Shown: one piece after another, positions 47,570 through 59,400 of the stretch
How the letters are laid out: each line of letters begins with the position of its first letter
Position numbering within the stretch: position 1 is the stretch's first letter
Origin: Paraspadella gotoi
Lineage: Eukaryota > Chaetognatha
Assembly (NCBI GenBank): GCA_051294375.1
Contig: CM119264.1
Location: 30,073,693 to 30,137,692, forward strand
Direction of reading: 5' to 3'
Length of the DNA: 64,000 nucleotides
The notes under the pieces: generated by a model
The model's input: only the letters and a program-made list of their open reading frames with translations
Databases searched by the model: none
What the model was told of the DNA's origin: nothing
Program-made: the position numbers and the translations under genes

Positions 47570-48553
47570 TTAATGATCGCCTCGAGCTTTTAACATCGCT
47601 TTGGTCACAGCATTCATGACAGCTTCCGGAAATCCGGGATCTTTGGAGATGCCGATGTGGGCGAGACCCTCGGCTTCGAAACGAATCAGTTCGATGTCGA
47701 CTCTAGCGGCTTTAGCTTCGTTGACGAGCCTCTCCGCGGCCGCGAGAGGGATGACCGGATCGACCCGCGCGTGGAACACCGTCACGGGACACTTCACGTG
47801 ACGGGTTAACCACGAGACGGAGTCGAAATGAGCGTCGAGGGCGTTCATCAAAGATATGGGATTTAAAATCAAGTTGAAGATCTTCATTGACTTCCCCGAT
47901 CTCTCTAGCGTGTCGCGGATGCTGTGGAACGGCGAATCTAAAATGATCCCGTCGATACGAGCGAGTCCGTCACGCGCGCAAATTGCCGCCGCCCTTGACG
48001 CTATCCCCGTGCCCATGGAATGACCGTAAAGGACCAAAGTGGGAGCCTCGCCCACTTGCTCGCGCAGGAATCGAATGGCGCGAATGGCGTCTTCAACGAC
48101 GCTCGTTTCGCCGATGACGCCGTCGTAAGTGGAGTCCCCGTAACCTCGGTAGTCAAGGGTCAACGTGTAATAACCGTGTTGCTGAAAGAGACGATACGCG
48201 GCCAACCGGTGAGACGCTCCGCGGTTTTTGGCGTTGCCGTGGAGCAATATGAGAATGGTGTCGTCCGCGGTGAGCTTAGGGACGCCGACCAAGACGTCGT
48301 CTGGACATTTCTCTTTCGTGCAACGCCCATCGTCACCCAGAGACGCGTCGGTGGCGGCGCGGATGAACCACGCCCCAATTCGATCCTTTCCTTTCGTTCC
48401 GTCTGCTCGCGGGAAGGAGAGATAGAGATTTTGCGTCTGAGTCAGTTGGTAATTCGTGGGGTCAACGAGTTGACGCCAATCGTCATTTCCGTCGCCGGAA
48501 TCAAAAATTCGCGGCTGAAGCAACGACGCCAGCCAAATGTAAATCCACAGCAT
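47570..48553 (-). CDS. ABHD12-like alpha/beta-hydrolase (lysophospholipid lipase)
   Basis: A single exon of 327 aa. It starts with a short hydrophobic segment (MLWIYIWLASLLQ), consistent with a signal or membrane anchor. The alpha/beta-hydrolase fold shows the oxyanion HGN at 105-107, DYRGYGDS at 134-141 and the nucleophile elbow GHSMGTG with Ser179. Asp265 (ARVDPVIPL) and His299 (GLAHIG) complete the triad. The layout best fits ABHD12, a lysophosphatidylserine and monoacylglycerol lipase facing the ER lumen. However, it is shorter than human ABHD12 (398 aa) at the N-terminus and lacks introns, so ABHD13/ABHD17-type relatives are not excluded. A two-cysteine insertion (about 78-83) may form a disulfide. 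Confidence 0.85.
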   Translation of the reverse strand: MLWIYIWLASLLQPRIFDSGDGNDDWRQLVDPTNYQLTQTQNLYLSFPRADGTKGKDRIGAWFIRAATDASLGDDGRCTKEKCPDDVLVGVPKLTADDTILILLHGNAKNRGASHRLAAYRLFQQHGYYTLTLDYRGYGDSTYDGVIGETSVVEDAIRAIRFLREQVGEAPTLVLYGHSMGTGIASRAAAICARDGLARIDGIILDSPFHSIRDTLERSGKSMKIFNLILNPISLMNALDAHFDSVSWLTRHVKCPVTVFHARVDPVIPLAAAERLVNEAKAARVDIELIRFEAEGLAHIGISKDPGFPEAVMNAVTKAMLKARGDH

Positions 48554-48741
48554 CTTGAGACACTCTGGTTAAATGATATTAAATTTATTATGGGGCACCT
48601 TCCACTTTTACTAGCTGACATTTATAATAATTATCGTCACTTGCGGCGTAGATGATAGATTATTCGGTTTTCCCCACATTGACTTAGATTCTCGGTTGCT
48701 CTAGAGGCAGTTTTCATCTCATAGTACATAGTAGGCCGTTA

Positions 48742-48786
48742 ATGTTCCAGATTACGAAGAACGGATCGGTCAACAGCGAACTAAGA
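48742..48786 (+). CDS. weak candidate 5' coding exon (15 codons)
   Basis: The ATG frame MFQITKNGSVNSELR runs straight into a consensus GTAAGT donor in phase 0. It is divergent from the ABHD12-like gene, 189 bp from its start, so the two could share a bidirectional promoter. The product is not recognised and the exon is too short to be sure. Confidence 0.2.
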
Positions 48787-49682
48787 GTAAGTCCCTAACT
48801 TACGCGTTGGCATCACCACCATCACCGGCATAAGGACTTTCACTGTGAATCAGTGAAAATGGTTACTGGTCTAAGGAATCGATATTATTTCTCATTCGTA
48901 TAAACTCGCACAATGACAGAATCGGAGAGAAAAGTAATTATATTATTCATTTTATATTTTATTTAACTATATTAACCTACGTACAATTTCCCGAAAAAAT
49001 ATGATCGGAAAAAAAACAAAGGATCAAGGTAATGTGTATTACTGTATACATATCAGTTCGTATCTGACATCTGTGGAGCATTTTTGGTACTAAAACAAAA
49101 GATTAACGCCGTTAATAATTTTAATGCATAATATTATTAATATTAATAACATCTTAAAGTTAAATAATCGTTATATTACTATTAATACTAATACAGAGTA
49201 TCAATTGGTTTACAATAATATATATTTTAATTAAAAAAATAAATTATCATTAAGAGGTTTTTCCCCACATCCGCCTTCCTAAATTTCTAGTAATTTATTC
49301 TTTCGCCGCTAGAAAGCAGGTGGGTTTGTGATTCGCAAATGCATTGAAACGCCTTAAAACTCGTAAGCTATCACCAAGGGTCGCGTTGGCCTCGCTGGGT
49401 TTGGGCTCAGCCTCCTCCCCTACCTTTTTTTAGCAAGATTGATCGGTTCGGCCCCAAGAAACGACGGGAGGGGAAATCGCTTTCTTCTCTCTTCAATTCA
49501 CTTTCTCTTTTTTTTTTTCTCTCTTTCTTTTTTCTTTTCCTCTTTTTTCTTTTTATAATCGAAACTAGCCAACTCTAAACCGCAACCGAAAGGGGGCGTA
49601 GGACACTTTCCAACATTTTGTCTTGGATTCCTTCGAATTTTAGTCTTTCTTGTTTTTTGGTACTTGCTTTCTTTCTTTTATT

Positions 49683-49778
<96 letters not shown>

Positions 49779-50182
49779 TATTTACTCATTTATGTGTTTA
49801 TTTCTAATTACAGTATGTAATCGCTTCCCTGATGATTAAAATAAATAAAAGTAAGAAAAAAAATCTTCACAAATTTAAAAACATGAGGCAAACGCAGCCC
49901 AGCAGCGTCAGCAGTGGCGGCGGCGGCGGCGGAGGCTGCGTCCGCCCCATTGAGGAAAACAAAAGCAATAAGTCGAAATTGGAAGAAGCATTTTATTTGG
50001 TGGTCGAAGGCCGTGGGGGTGAAAAGGGGGTGGGGTGGATATTACCATCCAACCAATAGAGATTGGAGCAGAAAATGCCATTTAACCTTGCCAGTCGCCA
50101 CTCATCAGACGCCAGCTAACATTAGTTTTATTTTTTGTCCGCTGGAGCTGTAGTACTGATGTAGAACGACATTAAATACGCA
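48787..50182. other. repeat-rich gap
   Basis: AT-rich sequence followed by a pyrimidine-rich block and the TTTC microsatellite (listed separately). A Gly-rich frame at 49832-50059 is low-complexity; I see no domain. Confidence 0.5.
49666..49778 (+). repeat. (TTTC)n microsatellite
   Basis: About 27 tandem TTTC units with one early interruption, on the pyrimidine-rich + strand. Downstream interruptions are few, implying recent expansion. Confidence 0.95.
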
Positions 50183-50266
50183 ATGCAGCCTGATCAATGT
50201 GGTCAACTGGTCATGTTTCCCACTCAGCAAAAGGGAAGAATTTTCTTACCAGAACTTGAACGGGTG
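50183..50266 (+). CDS. candidate first coding exon of an unrecognised gene (28 codons)
   Basis: An ATG frame beginning MQPDQCGQLVMFPTQQKGRI and ending LPELERV meets a perfect GTAAGT donor in phase 0. An in-frame TAG lies 18 bases upstream, so the ATG would be the true start if the exon is real. The composition looks like protein and not like the simple-sequence DNA around it. The next acceptor of matching phase that opens into protein-like sequence is at 62633 (+), which would make an intron of 12.4 kb filled with repeats. No family is recognised. Confidence 0.35.
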
Positions 50267-52246
50267 GTAAGTATTATTGCTTTCTAACAACTGATCCAAT
50301 TCTTGAAATGTCTTTCGGCTTTTCGTCTCTCTTTCTCTCTCTCTCTCTCTCTCTCATCTCTCTCTCCTCTCTCTCTCTCTTCTCTCTTCTTCTCTCTCTC
50401 TCTCTCTCATCTGGCTAGCCTCCAAGGGCCAAACGTGGCTTTTCTGTCTTTTTTCGGACGATGCCCCCTGACCCCCATTAACTCGCCTGCAGCTCAGTCC
50501 ACTTTTGACCTTCTCCTTATCTATCTTAAGCTACAAATTCTCTTTTCTCTCATTTCCGCTTCGATGAGTAAAAAGAGGATTTTTCACTACAATCTACAAT
50601 CTCCATTAACTCTGATTAATTATTAATCATTAATCATTTATAAATTCTTTACTCAAATTATTACTCTTTTTTTTCCTAATCCTAAGTTATCAGCCCCTCG
50701 GTCTGTCTTTTGTTTGATCAGATTAAACTTTTTAGTTGCGTCACGAGCACGTCAATTTAACTCACTTTTCGGTCGGTCAGTCGTTTTGGTTAATACCCGG
50801 TAGTAAGGTTATGTCCTATAAAATGCACACTCCGTACTCGTGTAGTCACGTGATCACCTTAAAATGTGATCACCTTAAAATGTGATCACATGCGGCACAA
50901 CGCTTTTATATCACAAATTTCTCTCTTCTTTCTCTCTCCTTTCTTCTCACTTATTTTCTACCCCATTTCTCAGTCTCCGAACAAGACCTCATCCCTTCAA
51001 CCCCCCACAATTCCCCCCTTTCAACACCCCATCCCCCCCCCCCGAAAACCAATATTCTTTTATGAGACCAATTCGGCGACGGCGATGATCCCTCCCCGTT
51101 AGATCCACGTCCGATTGCTCTTTTCTTTCCCTTTCCCTTTTTTTTCCGCGCCTTTTTTTTTTTTTGAAATTTTTCCCAGGAGGCGGCGCTGGTGGTTTTT
51201 TTTTATTTGGGCTATTATCTCAATCTTTCCAAGGTCTTTGCGGATCAGGGGTTTTTCAAAGTCGTAATTATTTCCCAACAAAAAAAAAAAATGTTTTTGT
51301 TTTGGGATTAAATCTTGAATTAATACTTTGAGCTTAATGGAATCTCGAATGTAACTGTAATGTAAGCTGTAAATCTGTAAGAATTACAAAGTGAAGTGTC
51401 AATACGGCATAAGAAAACCATGATTTTAAAAGTTAATACGAATTTAAACTAGACTGTGTGAGAGTCAAGCATGAAAGCTTGAAGGGAATAAAGTTTGTAG
51501 AATCCATTAAAAAATTATCCATTCATTTCTGATTTCATAAATTAGCTATCTTGATAGAGGCTATGGTGGATATTAAGGCAGGCCAAAATTGATCACTTTT
51601 TATCATTAAGAATTTTGTAATATGAAATTCATTTGTCCATCATATACTTAATAAATATTTACTATCACTTTTTTAACTAGTGAAGCACAGTATAATATTG
51701 AAGCATTTAAATATTTATTTTTAAATTTCGTTATCCCACAGGGATGCTCTAATGTTATTTATATTACAGAACTCTTAGTTTTTACTTTGTTCCGCCTTAG
51801 TGGATATATTATGTTCTTTTCTTGCAATTATGGAGGCCTTGCGTTAAAAGCCAGTGTTAAAAGCCGTGTCGCTTGATTATTTAATATTGAATTATAAATT
51901 GATATTGTTTGTATTTCATGCGTTCAAAGTTTCCGTTATTTCTTCCGCTACCCAATTTTCGACACCACCTTCAATCCTTCATCATCCATCCGGGTCTTCC
52001 TTCATCCTCCGTATGTTATCTCTAAAGAATGATGGGCGGTGAACAAAAAAAAGGTGAGATTTATTTCTTGGAGCCGCCGTCGCGCTTAGAAAATGTTTAC
52101 GTTTTCAACGTCAAGAAATATATATATACATTATAAATTGTTTTTTCAATTCCTTTATCGTCCAAATAATTCGTGAGCCAGAAGAGGTCCCGCCTTTTTT
52201 TTGTTTTATCTAGAATTTATGGTGTAGACGCCTTTCCATCCCGTAA

Positions 52247-52250
<4 letters not shown>

Positions 52251-52300
<50 letters not shown>
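52251..52300 (+). repeat. (CT)n microsatellite
   Basis: About 25 uninterrupted CT units. Confidence 0.95.
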
Positions 52301-52304
<4 letters not shown>

Positions 52305-52682
52305 CTCCTGTCTAGGTAAAAACACGTTATTTCCATCTATCGATTGATTGATAAAAATAAAAATTAATAATATGTTCATAGTATGTACTTGGTTTACCCT
52401 AGACGGCGTAAAAATGTAACTACATTTTTCAGTTTTAAAATTACTATGCCAGATTTTTTTTCAAATCATTAATTAAAAAAAAAGGATGATGACGACGACT
52501 ACGACAACGACGTCGACGACGGTCGATGAGGACGAAAAGAAAAAGATCATTAGGAGAAAGAGATCATCACAGGAAAACGTGAACCTGACAAAGAAAAAAT
52601 GGATTTGGATTTTTTTTGGTCTCTTCTTTCTTCCTCTCACTTTATCACACTCTCTCGCTCTCTTTTTCACACTAGACTAAGT

Positions 52683-52726
<44 letters not shown>

Positions 52727-52838
52727 TATCAACCCCAAAATCTTTTGGCGCCAAGGACAGCGTTTATGGCGGGAGGCGATGGCAAGAGAGAAGACCTCTT
52801 GAAAGCAGATGCCACGACCCGCTGGTTATTGAGGGTGG

Positions 52839-52846
52839 AGAGAGAG

Positions 52847-52912
<66 letters not shown>
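52839..52912 (+). repeat. (AG)n compound microsatellite
   Basis: AG units interrupted by a few AGAAG and GGAGG variants. It lies about 110 bp downstream of the complementary CT tract at 52683-52725, so the two could pair as an inverted repeat. Confidence 0.9.
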
Positions 52913-52914
<2 letters not shown>

Positions 52915-53747
52915 CGAAAGCCTCCTTTTTATTCTAATTAGTAGCACGAAACAATTTCAATCAATACTAGTCAAAATAATAATAAAAAAAAAAAAAGGTG
53001 ATGTTGATTTTTTTAGTTCCGAGATTTTTATCCAAGGAAGAAGAATAATCTCGTCTCTCTCTATCTTTCTCTCTTTGTCTTCCACTTTCTGTCTTTTTCG
53101 CTATTTCTTTTTTACTTTCTGTCTCACGGTTTGTCTGTTTTTCTCTCTCTTTCCCCCTCCTTCCAACTTTTCTTCCTCCCTCTTTATTCCATCTTTCTAC
53201 CCCCTCTTCCTCCTCCTCCTCCTCCTCCTCTTCATCTTTTTGGAAATGGAGTTCGTTTCAATACTTTTTTTCTTTTTTTTTCTTTTCATTATTCATGAGA
53301 ATCTCTGGTTTTTTTGCTCGATTGAGTGGGAAGAGACTAAAAATAGGGGGCAGTGGATATAATGAGTCGCGCAATGGCATGAAAGCATGGATCGGAAGGC
53401 ATGGAGAAAAAGCATGGTGGACACTGGCCAGTTATTGTTATTTTGAAAATGTTTGCCTATCTTCTATGCTTCTCGGGTCGCGCGTTCGTGGCGTCACCCG
53501 TCGGAAATATACGACGAGAGTTTTGGATAATTATGTATAATTATGTATAATTATTATAATTATATGATTATAATTATTAATTATATATTTTTATTTACAA
53601 AACTCGTAGAAACTTTAGTTCAAACGGACAGACGCTTATATGATTCGATATATGAAATTAAATATACATTTCGGCAAAGGAGACTAAAAATTAAGTTTAA
53701 GCTTTAACCACGAATAAAGAAAGTGGTCAAAATGTGATTGACCTGAC

Positions 53748-53788
<41 letters not shown>

Positions 53789-54180
53789 AGAATGAATTTT
53801 TCTTTAGTTAAACTTGTAGCGGGGTATACGGTGTTTAAAACGAGGCTTGGCTGAAATGGTACGATCGTGAGGCTAAGTGGCACCAGAGATAAAGGGAGAA
53901 CGACACAAGCGGTGGGCAACTGAAGATGATTAAGCAAATTGCAGAATGAGGACTCCTCATTGAGGAGGCTCTCTTAGTTAAGACCGTCTGGTCGTCGTTG
54001 TTGTTGTCGTTGGCGTCGTCGTCGTCGTCGTCGTCATACTCTTTCCGACTCTTTTCATCTTTTTTACTTTCGTGGAGTGGCGCTATCGTTAATTAAGTTA
54101 TGACTATTAAATGAAAGGATAATATTTATAATGGTTGTAACAATTTTAAAACATTCATCAGCGTCAGGATAAAAATATCA

Positions 54181-54213
54181 ATAATATATATATATATATA
54201 TCAATATATATAT

Positions 54214-54275
<62 letters not shown>

Positions 54276-54292
54276 ATATCAATATCAATAAT
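54181..54292 (+). repeat. (TA)n tract with TATCAA interruptions
   Basis: About 110 bp of alternating TA broken by a few TCAATA units, which suggests expansion from a TATCAATA-like seed. It is self-complementary and can extrude as a cruciform. Confidence 0.93.
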
Positions 54293-54419
54293 CAGGTGTT
54301 TTATTCGAGTTACTACCAATTAGTAAATCACTTTGTAAATATTACATTGTTTTTGCTACAGAAAAGATATTTTATTTTTAATTATGATTATAAGTATTGC
54401 TCGATCTTTAAAACATTAT

Positions 54420-54592
54420 ACAACTTGATTGATAGGGAAGCCAGGTACTTTGGGAGTTAATGAAAACGCTTTCAGAATCCTGAGATGTTATTATCTTGTA
54501 AGAGTGATGGAGGCCATAAACCATCAGAGCCTGTCCCAAAGCCAAAGGACAAGATCGCTTATTTATCAAATGAATTGATAAGGGTAGGGGAG
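54420..54592 (+). repeat. dispersed SINE-like repeat, copy 4
   Basis: Begins TTGATTGATAGGGAAGCCAG and contains TGTTATTATCTTGTAAGAGT, GATGGAGGCC, GAGCCTGTCCCAAAGCC and ACAAGATCGCTTATTTATC. The block order is as in the copies at 12.65 and 26.2 kb. It directly precedes the 20-copy minisatellite. Confidence 0.7.
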
Positions 54593-54608
54593 CGGAAACG
54601 GTGGGCGT

Positions 54609-55237
54609 GTGGGGAAAAAGACCACAGAAGCTGTGATTTGTGGGAAAAAAGACCACAGAATCTGTGATTTGTGTAGAAAAAGACCACAGAAGCTGTGATT
54701 TTTAGGGAAAAAGACGCACAGAAGTTGTATTTTGTTGAGAAAAAGAACAACGAAGCTGTGATTTGTGGGAGAAAAAAGGACCACAGAAGCTGTGATTTGT
54801 GGAAAGAAAAAGACCACAGAAGCTGTGATTTTTAGGGGAAAAAGACCACAGAAGTTGTTATTTTGTTGAGAAAAAGACCCACAGAAGCTGTGATTTGTGG
54901 AAAAAGACCACAGAAGTTGTTATTTGTGGAGAAAGGACCACAGAAGCTGTGATTTGTGGGAAAGACAAAAGAAGTTGTTATTTGTGAGAAAAGACCACAG
55001 AAGCTGTGATTTGTGGAGAAAAGGACCACAGAAGCTGTGATTTGTGGGAAAAAGACCACAGAAGTTGTTATTTGTGGAGAAAAGGACCAACAGAAGCTGT
55101 GATTTGTGGGGAAAAAGACCACAGAAGTTGTTATTTGTTGAGAAAAAAGAACCACAGAAGCTGTGATTTGTGGGGAAAAAGACCATAGAAGCTTTGATTT
55201 GTGGAGAAAAAGACCACAGAAGCTGTGATTTGTGGAG
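54609..55237 (+). repeat. minisatellite, about 32-bp unit, 20 copies
   Basis: I count 20 occurrences of a unit whose core reads GACCACAGAAGCTGTGATTT, followed by a G/T- and A-rich spacer. Two main variants intermix: GCTGTGATTT and GTTGTTATTT. Copies differ by small indels, so unit length varies from about 29 to 36 bp. The core contains the dyad CACAGAAGCTGTG. The opposite strand stays open for most of its length as a 336-codon frame (54832-55842). Confidence 0.93.
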
Positions 55238-55308
55238 GTGTGGAGGAATGCGTTAAGGGAAGCGTGAACACGGAGGGGGGAGTAGGGAGAGGAGTAGGGG
55301 TGGTGAGA

Positions 55309-55395
55309 GGGTGGTGAGGCGGTGGTTCGGCTGTGGTGAGTCGGTGGTGAGTCGGTGGTTAGGCGGTGGTGAGGCGGTGGTGAGTCGGTGGTGAA
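55309..55395 (+). repeat. GGCGGTGGTGA-type tandem repeat
   Basis: About eight imperfect copies of an 11-bp GTCGGTGGTGA or GGCGGTGGTGA unit. It begins shortly after the minisatellite ends and is strongly G/T on the + strand, with runs of paired Gs. Confidence 0.85.
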
Positions 55396-57240
55396 AACGA
55401 AGCTACGAAACCGAAAAAAAGAGATAAAAGAAAAACTCATTTCGTCGCGACTTTGAGTGAATTTTAACGGAAATAAAAAGCAGACGCCATCTGTGGTGAG
55501 GAATCGTGTGGAGACGATGATGAGGACGACGACGACACCGATGACGACGACAACGACGGACGTGAGACAGTTGCCATATCTAGGTCGACGCTGCGTGCCT
55601 CGCTGCTGCGTGCCGACCAATATGAAATGGGTCACTTTTCTTTCTCTTTTTGTCGAATCGAATTTGGAGAAGAGACGTCGTGACTGACTGACCGACCGGG
55701 GAGGCTGTGAGGTCCTTTTTTTTTTAAATTCGTAAGAGAGATAAAGATGACTAGAACAACGAACGATAACAAGAACAAAAACAAGAATGAGAGGAACGAC
55801 TAACAATGATAAAAACGACGACGACGACGACGACAATGTCACTATCCAAACACTTATATGGCTTCTTTCTCCTTAATTTTTAATTCCACAAAATCCAATT
55901 TCGTGAAGACACTGTGTTGGACATAAACTCTCGTAATTCGTCGATCTTATTTTATTTTTGTAAAAGTGTTTAAAAATATAAACAATCAATATTCATTTAT
56001 AAACATTACCGTTAATTATTAGATTATTACTTTTTTTGATCATGATTTCCTTTATACAGATTGTGATAATATTTTATATAAGGTTTATTATGTTTAGTAT
56101 TAGCTTATTAGGTTTTAAGTGGTTTATATGTTCGTTTATTAGTATATGCGTGGCTATTTAAAATGTCATTGATTAGGCTGAGCTTACCTGAGAGATCATC
56201 GCTTTGCTGATTGATTCCGATGCTTGCTTTTGCTTACCTCCAGTTCTAAATTATGTTTAGTCCCAGAGACTTGCGTTTTACCTGATTGCTGCATGCCATA
56301 TTGATACTCTCAGACGGAAAACCCCGCCCATCAATTGACAATGACACTGATATTAAAGCTGACTGACAATGACTCTGTTACTGACATTGAAGACCATTCA
56401 CAATATCACAAACACTGACATTCCAGCCTCGTTCCTGCTCGTTCCAAATCTCGTCTTGGCTTTTCTCCAAAATTTCCCACTCGGTTCCTTCTTATCATCG
56501 GGGAAAGAATTAGGGCTTGCGTTCAGTTTACTGTTGTTTGCTGTTGTCGACTGTTGCTTGAAAGGCATTCGTCCAACGAGGGACTACTTCACTCTCGAAG
56601 CTCTCTTAGGTAGCAGACAACAATGACTTGAGAGTCTGCTGCCAGAATGTTGTTTAAAGGTGGGGATAGAGGGAGAAGGGGAGGAAGAGAGAGGAAGAGA
56701 GGGAGAGAGAGGGAGAGGGGGAAGGGGAGGAAGAGAGAAGAAGAGAGGGAGAGAGAGGGAGAGGGGGAAGGGGAGGAAGTGGGAGGAGGTGACCAGGTCG
56801 GCCGGGCCTGGCCAACTCCGTTACTAAAGAAACAGATCCGGTAAAACCTTGCGTTAGGTTTTCTGTAATAATAAAAAAAATATCAAATTATGACATAATA
56901 TTAGTAGATTAATATTTTGTTGTTATGCCAAATCGCCACCAGCTAAGGGTATAACTGAAAATAGTCGGTCTAAACTATAATTTACAGCATAAGACAAAAA
57001 GAGTTTTTTGGCAAAATTTGAGAGGCTCTAAAAGATTTTTTTTGTGGTTGGTTTAGCGTTAAATTCGGTATTTTTATCCCTTGAAAAAGAGATAACTAAA
57101 TAGATAAAAAAAAGATTTTTTCAAGAAATTCTGGTTATAAAATTGGATGGTAAGTGAATTTGTTTAAATCGCGAGTCTCGGTAAAAATTCAGATCATGTA
57201 ACGTTTTGTCGATAAGAAAATTTTTTTTGAGGAATACTAA
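55396..57240. other. gap, no gene recognised
   Basis: Contains ACG/GAC triplet patches (55500-55560, 55815-55835), an AT-rich stretch and a purine-rich block (56660-56780) built of AGAGGGAGAGGGGG-like units. Short frames such as 56369-56626 have no recognisable domain. Confidence 0.5.
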
Positions 57241-57271
57241 GGAGAAAAGGGAGAAGGAAAAGGGGAGAGGG

Positions 57272-57370
<99 letters not shown>

Positions 57371-57660
57371 AAAGGCGAGCGATAAGGAAAGGGGGAAAAG
57401 GAAAAATGAAAAGAAAGAAAGAGGAAAGAGAAGAGAAAGTTTTTGGTTGGGAAAAGTAAATATTGAAAAGAGGAACTGGGAGAAAGAAATAGAAAGTGTG
57501 ATAATGTGAGAATTTTGGGGAGTAGAAAAAGAGGAATGAAAGAAAGAAAGATAGAAAGAATAAAGAAAGAAAAAAGATAAAAAGAAAGAAAGAATGATAA
57601 AACAGAGAAAGAGAAAAAGAAAGAAAGCAAGAGACTAAGAAAGAAATAATTCAAAAATTA
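57241..57660 (+). repeat. long polypurine block with (AG)n core
   Basis: The + strand is almost pure A/G for about 400 bp, around an uninterrupted AG array at about 57273-57367 (some 47 units). The flanks are irregular GA-rich sequence (AAGAAAGA, GGGGAAAAGG). Such strand asymmetry can form intramolecular triplexes. Confidence 0.9.
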
Positions 57661-58094
57661 TGGCAAGGAGTTAGTTATCCAACCAATAGAATAAGAAAAA
57701 AAATTTAAAGAAAGAAAAAAGGGGAGGTGAGGCAAAAAAAAAAAAAAGAAGGAAAGATGTTTTGGTAGTAAAAAGAAGAAAAGTTTAATAAAAAACCGAG
57801 ATTTTTTTTTGGTATAATACTAGATAAGAGAAAAGATTGATTATAATACTATATAGTATATAGTATATTATAAATATATTTAGTATATAGTATATACGTT
57901 ATATTATACTATATAACTTGAAAATAAAGAGAGAATAAAACCAGAATTTGATTTTTAACTTAAATAAATTTGGTTTTGAATAAATTTGAAGGTCACGTGA
58001 TGAAACTTGGTGATTTCTTTTCCTCCTGGATTCAATCAAAAATTTATGAGGAAAGAAAATGTTTTCGTTTATTTATTCTTTCGGCGTCGATTGA

Positions 58095-58226
58095 CAAATT
58101 TACAAGGAGATCCACAGGAAACGATCTCAAATTTACAAGGAGATCCACGGGAAACGATCTCAAATTTACAAGGAGATCCACGGGAAACGATCTCAAATTT
58201 ACAAGGAGATCCACAGGAAACGATCT
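58095..58226 (+). repeat. 33-bp tandem repeat, four copies
   Basis: Four head-to-tail units differing at a single CACAGG/CACGGG position. Because 33 is a multiple of three, several frames remain open, and one encodes KFTRRSTGNDL repeated four times. I see no real gene around it. Confidence 0.95.
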
Positions 58227-58583
58227 CAAAAAAAAATTCTAATTTTTCAGTCACCAATTTCAAAAGAGATTTCATCAATGTTGTTAAACAATCGAAAGTC
58301 ACGTTAATTTTATTTTGAGTTCCCTCTCCCAATGGAAAATTCAAAGAGCTGCAAGGCAAAGTTGAGATCGCTATTTGAAGCTCATATGAAAAAGCTAAAA
58401 CTCAATTTTTTTTTAGCTTTGTCCCTCACTCTGAGCCATTTAAAACAGGCCCTGTTTATTGAAAATTTTTTACAAACTGGCCAAAGTGACTTATTGGCCA
58501 TTTTTTATATTAATATGAAATTACCCAAGAGTAGTGAGAGTCAAGTTGAAGTGGCTTTTAAAATGTTTTGGAAAAATTAGTTA

Positions 58584-58725
58584 GTTAGTTTTTTAACAAT
58601 GTTAGAAAAAGTTTTTAGGACAAGTATAAAAAAACTAACAAGACTTTTTAATAATTAGAAAAATCCTGTTAGTTTTTTTGTACTTGTCCTATAAAACTTT
58701 TTTTGACGTTGTTAAAAAACTAACT
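58584..58725. repeat. imperfect fold-back, about 58-bp arms
   Basis: Arms about 58584-58641 and 58667-58725 are reverse complements with several mismatches. The shared stem includes GTTAGTTTTTTAACAA and AGGACAAGTA. Two unrecognised frames flank it (58332-58580 and 58678-58923). The second begins inside the right arm. Confidence 0.8.
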
Positions 58726-58980
58726 TTTTTTGATTATATTTTATTAATTAAAAATGTTGGTCATGATGGTCATGATGAACAGATAGCAGTTATGGGCCTT
58801 GCAACCATTTCTTTGAGGTCGGTAGCCGTGGATCTCCTTCTAAGACGAAATTTTCAAACCGAAGAAGATTCATCTCTGGCATCAAATATGAGAAGCACAA
58901 TTGCATCAAAAATGAGAAATTAGGATATCCTGGGGTATTTTAGATCACTGGCTCATTACAAACGGGTAGTTTGCGGAGTG

Positions 58981-59076
58981 AGAATGAGATTAAGAATGAG
59001 ATTAAGAATGAGATTAAGAATGAGATTAGGAATGAGATTAGGAATGAGATTAGGAATGAGATTAGGAATGAGATTA
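58981..59076 (+). repeat. 12-bp tandem repeat, about eight copies
   Basis: The unit AGAATGAGATTA changes to AGGATGAG-like (AGGAATGAGATT) units midway. In one frame it encodes an alternating Asn-Glu-Ile-Lys/Arg repeat; I consider that a by-product. Confidence 0.93.
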
Positions 59077-59129
59077 ATAGTGAAAATGACAGTGAGACTA
59101 AAAATATTTTGTGGTCACTCTATTTTTTT

Positions 59130-59153
59130 TCTGACTCTCTCTCTCTCTCGACT

Positions 59154-59186
<33 letters not shown>

Positions 59187-59400
59187 TTATCTCTCTCTCT
59201 CTCTCTCTCCTCTCACTTCGTGCCCCTGTGCACCAATCAACCCGTTCTTTTTCCCGACCTCACAATTCGGTCTGTTAAATTGATTTTTCTCCCGTGTATC
59301 GATTTTACGATTTTGAACTCTCCCTCTCTCTCTCTTCTCTCTCGTCATCGTCTCTCTCTCGTCTCTCTCTCTCTCTCCTCTCTCTTCTCTCTTCTCTCTC
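59130..59400 (+). repeat. CT-rich compound microsatellite
   Basis: Several CT arrays interrupted by TCTCTCC, TTTAT and CGTC, separated by about 100 bp of ordinary sequence. Confidence 0.85.

Larger units (their letters stand above)
50267..54608. other. repeat-rich gap or giant intron, left part
   Basis: No gene recognised. Notable content: CT-rich tracts (50333-50410, 52251-52300, 52683-52725), AG tracts (52839-52912, 53755-53784), a long TA tract (54181-54292), a triplet-rich ACG/TCG patch near 52486-52530, and fragments of the dispersed repeat near 51463-51600. Frames spanning these tracts encode only Ser/Leu or Arg/Glu runs. Confidence 0.6.

Noticed and set aside
54832-55842. 336-codon minus-strand open frame as a protein gene
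   Set aside because: Most of it is the translation of the minisatellite and of low-complexity flanks; no domain, splice site or promoter supports it.
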